A stretch of DNA of 64,000 nt. Origin: Anarhynchus alexandrinus (taxonomy: Eukaryota; Chordata; Aves; Charadriiformes; Charadriidae). Both the position numbers and the translations under genes were made by a program. Each line of letters starts with the position of its first letter. Within the stretch, counting starts at the first letter, position 1. Below the pieces are notes generated by a model. It made no database searches. It was not told the DNA's origin and saw only the letters and a list, made by a program, of their open reading frames with translations. Positions 1-9,009 of the stretch are shown one piece after another. The stretch spans positions 760,824-824,823 of the forward strand of contig VUYV01000054.1 of the NCBI GenBank assembly GCA_008711295.1. The letters run 5' to 3'.

Positions 1-1307
1 GTTTACCTGCTGTCTTTTCCTCTGTGGCAAGCAGTGAAGACACAGTTGGCATGCTCTGCGTTTTCCTAAATAAGTACTTTATGTGCGTGTGCTGAAAGCG
101 TATCATTCTTTGAAATGACGCGTGTTATTAATGAAAATGAGATATGGTAAAGTTTCTCAGAGGTCATCACTTGCAACTTTTTTGATAATTCCCTAATACT
201 TTTAAAGGGATGTTTTGAGGGGGAAAAAAAGCAAGGTAACCAAATTTTTTTTTTTATCCCTTAACCTATTTTAGGATATATAGAAAGTGGCTAGATTAAA
301 AATAATTTTTAAAATAAAAGTTGTATATATCAAAGGATGAAGAAATGAAATAAATGTTTTCACTAGATTTTGTGCGTTTTTTCACCAAAAATGAAAAAAA
401 TATTTTCATTGCTTTCTAGAAGGTACAGACTGAGACTTTAATAATTCTAATGATAATTTCAAATATATTTCTGCAGTACATGTGTTAAGTTGTGAAGTGT
501 TACTGTTATCTGTCCCTAAAGCAGTGTGAGGATGCAATTCCAGAAACTATATTTAAAAAAAACCCCAAAAAACAAAAAAAACCAACCAAACAAAAAAAAG
601 CAAAACCAAAACACAAAAGACCAAAACCCAAAGCATGTGCTTTACCAAGCATGACATTAAGCAAACAAATGAAACTGGGGGGCAAAAAAATTTAAAGTTC
701 CTATTGTATGTGGTATTGTATGTGGAAACTGCCTAAAAGTCCACATTTTTTTATGTTAGGGTATCTACTTGGGGTATGTGGATGTCATTCCTCTCAGTTG
801 AAAAACCAAACATTCTCCTACTTTTCTGAAGGATTGAACCGTTGTAGAAGCTGCAAAGTCTTTACTATAACAAAAATAGTTATGCTTTTGTGTTACAGAA
901 ATGTTTAAGTCTTCAGCCTAGGCTGAGGTCACAACTACGCAAGGGACTGTAAATATATGTAGGTTGAACTACAATTTAAGTTGTGGGGAAAAAAAAGTGA
1001 ATAGATAACAGTACTTGTCAGTTTCATGGCAGTGGCTAAACTATAATCTCTTTAACCATTGAGGGTTTTTCAGCTAGTATGACCAAAGACTATAACGAGA
1101 ATTTGTGTCTTACCCAGTAAATTCATCTGGCCTATACTTTCTCACCGTGTGCTCAGAATTTTATTGCTTCAACTTCATTTTTAGCTGGCTGAAACTTAAA
1201 AAAAGAACTCCAGTTCATGGGGGTGAGGGAAGGGGCAACGATCGGGATGTGAAAAATCCCTGTTTACCCATGTAATAATTCTGTTAATGCTTTTAATTCA
1301 TTTTTAG
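1..1307 (+). other. UCHL5 intron (3' part)
   Basis: This AT-rich, non-coding DNA runs up to the acceptor TTTTTAG just before 1308. The preceding UCHL5 exon, which should encode the segment before IENIRRKH, is not recognisable here, so the intron continues beyond the left edge. The stretch contains an A/C-rich low-complexity tract at about 551-631. No repeat family or RNA gene is recognised. The open frames here are short and made of lysine-rich low-complexity or random sequence. Confidence 0.8.
551..631. repeat. A/C-rich low-complexity tract
   Basis: The tract consists of runs of A interrupted by C and CC (AAAACCCC, AAACAAAA, CCAACCAAAC types). It is simple sequence inside a UCHL5 intron. 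Similar tracts, on either strand, recur through the window near 22.37, 44.69 and 60.11 kb and as their T/G complements elsewhere. The lysine/proline-rich open frame read across it is an artefact of the composition. Confidence 0.8.
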
Positions 1308-1406
1308 ATTGAAAATATTAGAAGAAAACATAACTACCTGCCTTTCATCATGGAATTATTAAAGACTCTAGCAGAGCATCAACAGTTAATACCATTAGTA
1401 GAAAAA
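1308..1406 (+). CDS. UCHL5: UCHL5 penultimate coding exon
   Basis: The exon is 99 bases, 33 codons in phase 0, from [10 protein letters not shown] to LIPLVEK. The acceptor is TTTTTAG at 1301-1307 and the donor is AAA|GTGAGT at 1407. Translation is open throughout and matches the conserved helix near the C-terminus of UCHL5 ([19 protein letters not shown]). Confidence 0.95.
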
Positions 1407-3739
1407 GTGAGTATTTCCTAGCTGACTTTTAAGAAACAGTATATTGCTGTAATTATTCATACCTTCTAATTAAAATTAAAAATGCAGTCAAATATCTTGG
1501 AAGCATAAATGGCATGGGTTTATTTATTTAAACCACTACATTCAGATATATTGCTACTTTACCTGATAGCCCGTTGCAGTTCTGAAGCGACACAATTCCA
1601 ATGGAGATTGGAGATTGTGGGACCAACCAACTTTGCACTATTATGCAAAGACAAACTGTATCTCCCATTTGATAACCTAAACAAATTTTTCTAATGGTGA
1701 TATAGGAAGACGCAATTCAATATTGCTAAATGATCTGGAAAGCTGCCCAGTGGAAAAGGTGGGGGTGTTGGTTGACAGCTAGCTGAATATGAGCCAGCAG
1801 TGTGCCCAGGGGGTCAAGAAGGCAAACAGCATCCTTGCTTCTATCAGAAATAATGTGGCCAGCAGGACTAGAGAAGTGATGGTCCCCCTGTGCTCAGCAC
1901 TGGTGAGGCTGCACCTCGAGTACTGTGTTTAGTTTTGGGGCCCTAGCTACAAGAATATCTTATGAGGAGCAGCGGAGGGAACTGGGGTGGTTTAGCCTGG
2001 AGAAAAGGAGGCTCAGAGGAGACCTTATTGCTCTCTACAACTACCTGAAAGGAGGTTGTAGTGAGGTGGGGGTCAGTCTCTTCTTCCAAGTAACAAGGTC
2101 TTTTCCAACCTAAATGATTCTATGATTGCATTACAGGGCATAATATGCTACAATACAAGGACACATTATTTGGACTGCTCTACAGGGAAAAGTCCTATTA
2201 AAGTTATGATGTATAGTTCCAGTTGGTATGTGGTAGAGTTTCTGCATACTATCTTGATACCACTTTTTGAACTGAAGATTATTTAAGCGTGTACATACAC
2301 AGACATGTATGTACAAGATTGATCCCTTTTGCCTCTGATCCCTGGACTCTTTAATACTCAATTGTGTTGATTTATCTCGCTGTCGACACTAGATGGCAAC
2401 CTCTGCACAGATGGGCTGCTAATTTAGGTTGCTTGAAATATGTTTTTTTTCACTTTCTCTGTTCTTATACTGATTTACTGGCTCATTGTTTTCTGCTTTT
2501 AGGTGTCTAGATAGTTAATATTGATTTACTATTAAGGTTTGTGTTCAGGCTTGTTTATTAAAGTGTGTCTGTCACTCTGGCAAGTTTATTAAACTGTATG
2601 GCTAGTCAAGGACTTGAATTGTAATAAGATCAGTACTGGCTTGCATATCTATCTACTCATGTGCCATAGACAGTATCCCTAACTTTGAACTGACACTGAA
2701 AAAGGATGTGTATATTATTATAATGAAAAAAGAGCTAAATATTATTTAGTGAGTAAATTCTTTAGCTGAATTTACTTAGGAAAGTATGTTTGCAAGCCAG
2801 TAGTTTATAAGAGAGTAACTTTTGCATTCAGTTTTTAATCTTTTCCTTCTTTGGGTAACTTGTGGAGTTTTAATCCAGTTTCACATTAACAGGATTTACT
2901 TACAACACAAGTAAATTTCCAGTGAACCTAAGTGGCCAGTGATAACAGATCTTAATTCGAAATCACTGAATTAGATCCTGTTCTGTTCAATAGTAACTGG
3001 TAACAAGCAGCAGTCTGATTCAGAATGAACAAATGTTTTGACAGAAAGATGGCTAGTATTACATTTGAATTGTCCCCTCTTCTTCCTTAATCTTTTTTCA
3101 CTAAATTCATAAGGAAGAAAATGCTAGTTCCTTGTCAATTTGAACTATCTATCAATTGATATAAGTTATATGAGAATCTGTTTGCAAATATCTTGGTATG
3201 AACTCTTGTGGGATTTTTTCCACTCTGCTCTTTTGAAAGATCTAAAAACGAAGACCTTGGTTGCTTCAGAGTTTAATTTGTGATAATCAGTATATCTGAA
3301 TGCAGTGTTTTCATGTGCCATAAAATGTTTTCATTAGGAAGAGTTATTTCTATGTTAAATGAAATTAATATGGAGGTATGAAAAATTAATGAAAAATTAT
3401 GTTTTAAAAATAGTGCTTTTTTTCACCTGTCCTTTTTCCCTGTGGAAGTTATCTAATCTTAGAGTTTCTTTCGTATTATGTATTGAAATCTATATGTATT
3501 CTTTAAAGGCTTTATATATGAACCTAGTAAAATAGTAGTGGAGTACTTCTGAAGGGTCTAAATTTACGTTTAAAATGTCTTTCTACAACATATTTTGTTG
3601 ATTCTTCAAAAATGTAATGACTAAGTCATTCATAGCTCGAAAAAGAAGACCTTTATCTTCTCAGAGCTTAACATCGTGTCCCTTTGTTTTCTAGGCAAAA
3701 GAAAAACAGAATGCCAAGAAAGTTCAGGAGGCCAAGTGA
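1308..3739 (+). CDS. UCHL5: UCHL5 (UCH37) deubiquitinase, C-terminal coding part (last two exons)
   Basis: UCHL5 is a cysteine deubiquitinase of the UCH family that binds ADRM1/RPN13 on the 19S proteasome and NFRKB in INO80. The window holds only its final 47 residues: one 33-codon exon and a 14-codon last exon plus TGA. The first exon encodes a helix beginning [18 protein letters not shown], and the last encodes the Lys/Glu-rich tail [14 protein letters not shown]; both match the end of vertebrate UCHL5 as I know it (human protein 329 residues). The catalytic UCH domain lies upstream of the window. The exons are joined in frame (phase 0) by a GT-AG intron of 2288 bases that carries a CR1 fragment. 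This part belongs to the C-terminal ULD/KEKE region which, from work on the human protein, contacts RPN13. I found no further UCHL5 exon between 1 and 1307. The identification is firm. Confidence 0.95.
1407..3694 (+). other. UCHL5 last intron
   Basis: This GT-AG intron has donor GTGAGT at 1407 and acceptor TTTTCTAG ending at 3694. It contains a CR1 LINE fragment in the sense orientation at about 1733-2128. The rest, 2129-3694, is AT-rich unique-looking sequence in which I see no gene, RNA or repeat. Confidence 0.9.
1733..2128 (+). mobile_element. CR1 non-LTR retrotransposon, 5'-truncated and internally deleted
   Basis: The sequence reads as the C-terminal part of CR1 ORF2 and the 3' end. Fragments such as [53 protein letters not shown] and GCSEVGV are visible in broken frames. 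It ends in the CR1 terminal motif, AAATGATTCTATGATTG. Two internal parts usually present are missing. One gap is near 1951-1958, between the HLEYCV..FWGP part and SYEE. A second is near 2097-2100, where the frame jumps from FFQVT directly to the terminal TCTTTTCCAACC segment. There are also stops and small indels, so it is dead. It lies in the last UCHL5 intron on the same strand as the gene. Confidence 0.9.
3695..3739 (+). CDS. UCHL5: UCHL5 last coding exon and stop codon
   Basis: Fourteen codons ([14 protein letters not shown]) are followed by TGA at 3737-3739. The acceptor TTTTCTAG lies immediately upstream. The Lys/Glu-rich KEKE-type tail is the known C-terminus of UCHL5. Relative to the human tail as I recall it, an Ala is Val and a Thr is Ala, both mild changes. 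Confidence 0.95.
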   Translation, partial: AKEKQNAKKVQEAK

Positions 3740-3822
3740 AGATGATTTTGCAAAATGCATACAATTATGTGCTTCTGAAACTATTTTCATGACAACAAAT
3801 AAAACTTTTCATAAACTTTAAA
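3740..3822 (+). other. UCHL5: UCHL5 3' UTR (short form)
   Basis: The untranslated region runs from the TGA to the expected cleavage site about 20 bases after AATAAA at 3798-3803. Cleavage position is inferred, not seen. A second AATAAA at 4280-4285 could give a longer transcript. Confidence 0.7.
3798..3803 (+). terminator. UCHL5 poly(A) signal AATAAA
   Basis: A canonical AATAAA lies 59 bases after the UCHL5 stop codon, with T/G-containing sequence downstream (CTTTAAATTTTGTCC and later TTTGTCTTG). Its position directly after the stop makes it the likely main signal of the gene. Confidence 0.8.
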
Positions 3823-4279
3823 TTTTGTCCAGCGCACGTTTGACAATTGTAACAGTTTGTCTTGTACTGTATGCACGAGTCTAATTTTCTTCCTTCACCT
3901 GCATCTTGTGCATGTAGTACTGCTAAGTAATGTTTAGGTTCTCTTGGTCAAATTCAGTATTTAACAGTCTATCTGATTTCTGAAAGCTTGGAAGTGAACC
4001 TAAAAATGTGCAAGGAAAATGTACCCATTTTGTCCCACTTGAATATATGATAATGATACAAATGCCAGAGTTTAAGTATAAGCATGAGCTTTCTTTGCTC
4101 ATCCCTACTAACAGTTATAATGCTATCCAATTGTTCAGTGACATACCCTGTATCTTTGTTTTTATGAAGTATGTGTCTAATTTTTTTACAAAATTGAAAA
4201 GTATGAATTTAGCTGTAGAAACATTTGCAAAGACCAATGTATAAGCTCAAAAGATTGGCATTGCTTTAGTAGAAAAGTT

Positions 4280-4285
4280 AATAAA
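4280..4285 (+). terminator. possible distal UCHL5 poly(A) signal
   Basis: This second canonical AATAAA is followed by TTTTGGCAAACTTTCTTCTG and GTGGTATTTTATT, a T/G-rich downstream context. It would extend the 3' UTR to roughly 560 bases. Such hexamers are frequent in AT-rich DNA, so use is uncertain. Confidence 0.35.
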
Positions 4286-5009
4286 TATTCCCATTTTTAT
4301 TTTGGCAAACTTTCTTCTGTGGTATTTTATTATTGGATAAGATTATTAGGATATGTATTGGAGTTCATCAGCCTTGTGACTTTGAGTATACATGTTCTAA
4401 ATTTGGGTTAGAAAGAAGACACATTGTTTTGGGGAGTTAATATTCTTGAATATAAGGGAGTACTGGTTTAGAGTATGTTAAATTTAAGTCTTTAAAACAG
4501 TGCTTTTTAATTGACCTTGGGAGGTAATTTAAGAAAAAACATGAATCGAAGATTCTTGTTGGTAACAACATTGTAATGGAAGATGCTTGAACTGTCTTCC
4601 CTAGGACATGGACCAAAGGGAATGTCTGGGGAATTGAGCTCATATAGTGTCCTACCTTCTTGTATAGTTCATATGAAAATTGTTCCGGTAACAATAGTAA
4701 CAGGGCATTGTAACAATACAGAATATTTGAATCACTGAAACACTGTTAGCGTATATAAATTTGTTTAGAAAACTTCTGGTTTCTTCCTAAAAGACTCAGA
4801 CAAGAAATAGAAAGAAAAAAAAGCAAAAGAACTAGGTTTGTTTGGAAGACATTTAAAACTAGTAAAAGATGTTTGTTTTGCTTATTTTGCCTTTAGACAT
4901 ACTTCATTGAACTGTTAGGTCTTATAGGCTCCTATGATGAGAATGTACTATTTTTAGAGAATTTTTTGAAACCCCAATATAAAACAAATTCTGTTATCTG
5001 TTGGTGCTT

Positions 5010-5031
5010 CATATATATTGCATATATATTG
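5010..5031. repeat. tandem 11-mer duplication
   Basis: CATATATATTG occurs twice back to back (5010-5020 and 5021-5031) without mismatch. Confidence 0.8.
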
Positions 5032-7187
5032 ACAGGATAAAATTTTGGCTGAAGAAGTAAAACATATCCTGTGCTGTCCTACTGTTGAACGGATCCACTT
5101 GAGTCACTGTTGTGGCTGGAAGGGTAAGATCTGTTTCAGAAAAGAACATGAGATCCATGTCTGTGTTTCGAACAAAATTGATCAGGTTAATGAGAAAATT
5201 AAATGTGTGTACGAGTTCCCTACTTTAGTAATTCATTGCAGCAGTATTGTTCAGGGGAAGGGAAAGACTGCTCCTCTGAGAGGCATTTCTGAACTAAAAA
5301 TTATACTCTAAACTCCGTTTCAACCTGTTGAAAAGATTTGTCTGTCTTTTCAAGTGGTAGCCTGATGATTCCTGCTGCACCCTGACATGCTTGGAGAATT
5401 TCAATACTTTCTGCAGTAAAACTTTGCTGTTCCATAATAGGTGTCAACTTAAATTCTACTGAAGTTGTTCCATTCTCCTCCTATTTGCATGCTTGGACGT
5501 GTACACGAGAAGGAATTTTGCTAAAGTAGCAAATTATTTTTGCAATTGTCAACAAATTTTAATAGTGTTGTTTGTTTTTTTTTAAATGAGAATAACTTGC
5601 AAGCAAACTTTCTGGATTTGTGGAATAAAAAAAGGATGGATGTAAAGATCGCATTTTAACAAAATTTGTTAGTCAAACATGTGAGTGAATTTTTTTTTTA
5701 AACAGGTTATTTAGTATAGAACAACTCAAAACTAGTGTACTTTGTTATATTATAGAATCTTTCTTTTTTTCCTGATCGAAACCAGTACGGTAATTTTTGA
5801 CCATTTTCACCAAGTTTGTAAAACCATTTTTTGTAATGCGTATCTTGGTTTTTAAAGGCATTTATTTGTATGTTGCCCACTTTTAGGATAGTGTTACATG
5901 AATGTAAAGCGGTATATGAAGTCGATGAATGACCAAATTAAAGGTGCCAAAAAATTAAAATAGAGATTTGGGCTTTAATCCATCTTACAGTTCTAAGATG
6001 CTGTATTTTGCTGTATAAAGAATGGTGAAAGGATTGTGTTCTGATTTATTTCAAGGGCTGCTGCTTTCTGCTGATATAAACATATGGTGTGGCGTACCTG
6101 TCAGAACTGAAAATTGGGTACAACGAGAATAAACAGTAAGTTCAGTTTCTATGAAGAATTCTGCCAAACAGCTGCTGTTTCCTGTTGCCCAAAAGAGGTC
6201 AGTGTGTCTCCCATATGCTAAAAGCTTAACATAAAATCCCAATGTAAAACTTCAGCGTTATCTCAGTGTTGTTCTCTGGCTGCCAGTCTTAATATAGTGC
6301 ATAAAAAATTAAGAGTCCTACTGTAGCCTGATTTCTTCCTTCACTGGGTAACACTTTATATTTTGTACGTGAATTATTTAAAAAAAAAAAAATGCTATGC
6401 AGATACAAATTTAGAATACAAGTTTGCATGTTCAACAGTGTTTTGATTTATGAGTGAATAGCTGCCCAAAGACACATTAAAATGCAGTAGTCTATTTTTT
6501 GGCTAAGAGGGTGAGAAGAAAAAAGTAAGACATACCACTAGACTGACTGTTTGCTTCAGAGAAAAATATTTTTTTCTCCCTAATGCATTACTCCAAATAA
6601 AATTTATTTTGGTCACGAAAAGTCAGATATAATGAACTTGCACCAGAAGAATTTGTTACCCCTGAGCAAAGTATTAGAGGAAAGATTGAATCCAGATGGT
6701 TGTGGTACTGGTGACAGTCTTTTGCTCTGTGCAAGGAGACAGGGAGATAATGAAAAATAAAAATTGTCAGGCATATACAAGGCCAGTGTTTTTGTATCTT
6801 TGTAATAGGTGTTTATACTTGTTTACATCTGTTCATGAAAATGACATGTTACTGGCATTTCTTCCATTTGAATTGCAACATTTAAAACTTCCACAGAAAA
6901 TTCTTTACTGGCTGTTTCATTTAGTAGTGCAAATGAGCTTATCTGGGTTTTCTTGAAAGTTTGTGACATCGCCTTTAATAAATGGGTATTGCAGGGAAAA
7001 ATGGTTATGCTATCTGTACATACGCATATCAGCTTCTTAAATGTCAGATCCAATAGCAGATTTATTTCTTCTCGTGATGCTGTAGAGGTGGAAAATGGAC
7101 GATATGAAGTCTATAGGTACTTTTGTACAATTTATTTGAATGTAGTCAATAAAAACAGGGTCACTCCAGAAAGTGAATGCTTAATGA

Positions 7188-7210
7188 CTTTCATCTCTTA
7201 GAGATGAAAG
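7188..7210. repeat. perfect inverted repeat, 11-bp arms
   Basis: CTTTCATCTCT at 7188-7198 and its exact reverse complement AGAGATGAAAG at 7200-7210 are separated by one T. No element or gene boundary is recognised next to it. Confidence 0.85.
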
Positions 7211-8770
7211 GGAAATATGACTTAAGTTGACTGTTATGGTAGGGAAATTCTTATTTATCCATTAAAAGATAGAGGAAAACAATCCCCACCCCAGGTACAA
7301 AGAGAACTGGGGGAAAAAAAAAAAGTAAAAATCACTTGAAGATGGAAAATCTATTATACTGTATTCACTTATGTGTACATAATTCTCCCTCTGAATGTAT
7401 TTCCTGGAGTGTTTTCTGAAATTGACTTTAAATTGGAAAATGTCAACAAATCTTTAATGGTATTTGAAATTTGTCAGTTTCAGTGACAAATTCTTAAGCT
7501 ACATTTTAAGATAAAGTTCATAAATCATCTCTATGCTGCCTCAAAACTGTTCCTGTAGGAAGCTTTCCTGTAGGAAACTTACGCTGCGTATGTGTTACCT
7601 TACTACCTTGCAGTGTAATATTGAAGGTCATGGATTAGTTAACAATGGATTTATCCTTGAGTTTCCAGGATTAAAGTGCTAGAAGTTGTTATCTTTGCAA
7701 GATTTTAGGTCCCAGTGACTTAGTTAAACATGTAGTGTTGGTATACTCTTAAGAATGAATACGCAACAGATAAAAGAAAAGTTTTTAATTTATTTTAATG
7801 ACAATAGCGGGTGTATTCCAAAGATCTGACCTTTGGGCAGTGAGGTTGTGAAAGCTACATAAACGGAGACTAAAAGTAGAAAAATACTAAGGAAAGGGTG
7901 ACTAGATAGTGTGTATTCATTTCAACCATACAGGACTAAGATAAGTAACTTTTTATCCCTAAGATTTGTAAAAGTTGGGGTTTTTTTTTCTTAATCTCTT
8001 CCATTGGTTTTGGCAGACTTGTCATAGTACTGCATAAAATGGGTGACTATCAGCAAGCGAAGGAGCTGTTTAAAATATTCTTGTCTTGTAAGAAGTTTTG
8101 TACAACTGAATGTGAGGATAGATTCAAGTCAGTGTTTTACCTGCAGCCAATAATTAAATCTTTGAGCATAGTTGCATTTGTCGTTATTAAGGAAAGCTGT
8201 AAAAGCATGTTACCTTGCATTTGTACAGGCTAAGGAAAATATACATGACAAATTATGTTAGCTCACTTTATTCATAATAGACTACGAACATGAGCTTTGA
8301 GAGCGTTTACCATGGTTTGTGTGTAGTGCGTCCAGAGAAACTGCAGAGCTGTATTTATTTCTAGATGATTGGCTGAAAAGACACAGTTCTCAGCAGCATT
8401 GGTTGTGAACTCTGATATATTCTGTCTTGTTCCCTGACCAAGTAATAGAATTACCACAAAACCTTTAAAATACCGAATCACCTATTGCTTTCAGGTTATA
8501 CTGACTTGCCAGAAAACAAAAATCCTGTCTTTTTAGCCAGTGATATAGGACTTACTGGTGTGATTAATAACAATATTTACCTGTCCAAGATGGGGCACGT
8601 GGTAGTGTATGTCATGTTTGTCAGACTTCAGGTGTGATCTTACGGCGTGGGTTGAGCTCTTTATGTCCTTTATCCCAACATCATATAAGTAAATCAGAGT
8701 TTCGTGTTAACTCTTATGTCGTTTCTGTGATTAGACCTGATGAATGTATAGAAATGAAGTAATTCTTACA
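7211..8770. other. intergenic, AT-rich
   Basis: No gene is recognised. The only structure noted is a direct repeat of TTCCTGTAGGAA at 7550-7561 and 7565-7576. Confidence 0.7.
7550..7576. repeat. direct repeat of TTCCTGTAGGAA
   Basis: Two exact 12-bp copies are separated by GCT. Each copy is itself a near-palindrome (TTCCT/AGGAA), so the unit contains opposed GGAA cores of the kind bound by ETS or STAT factors. Function is not shown. Confidence 0.8.
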
Positions 8771-8781
8771 CATCCCTTAAA

Positions 8782-9003
8782 CTACTCTTGTGATGGCTGA
8801 AATCTTTTCAGTTGATTATCCTGCAGCTTCCTTAAAAGTTGACTTATTGCTGGATTTGAAGGGAAGCAATTCCACATCCTAGGTGTATCCAAAGCCTTGT
8901 GTGGTACCTGCCTAACTAGGTGGGTACTAAACTTTCCATGTCTCATCTTAAATTCGGTCATGTTGTATGTTTCTATTGGTAAGTGGCTAATCAACCTCTT
9001 CAT
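8782..9003 (-). mobile_element. candidate ancient LINE (CR1/L2-like) ORF2 C-terminal remnant
   Basis: The minus strand has a 73-codon open frame. Its segment FKMRHGKFSTHLVRQ, then about 8 residues, then RMWNCFPSNPAISQLLRKLQ follows the order seen at the end of CR1-type ORF2. There a K-LR-G-F block precedes an HWN-LP motif and then an S-x-x-x-F-K-x-x-L block. The second CR1 in this window, at 48.7 kb, shows the same order ([14 protein letters not shown]). The resemblance is a pattern match by eye over some 50 residues. No matching 3' end could be seen, and the rest of the element is gone or unrecognisable. Confidence 0.35.
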
Positions 9004-9009
9004 AAATTA

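Larger units (their letters stand above)
3823..7187. other. intergenic, AT-rich
   Basis: This is non-coding DNA downstream of UCHL5. It holds the possible distal poly(A) signal at 4280, an exact tandem pair of the 11-mer CATATATATTG at 5010-5031 and several short A or T runs. No gene, RNA or recognised interspersed repeat is visible; open frames stay below 90 codons. Confidence 0.7.

Noticed and set aside
492..695. Lysine- and proline-rich 67-codon frame
   Set aside because: It is read through an A/C-rich simple repeat in a UCHL5 intron.
1925..2113. Small protein-like frame with a LINE-like sequence
   Set aside because: It is part of the decayed CR1 ORF2, not a cellular gene.
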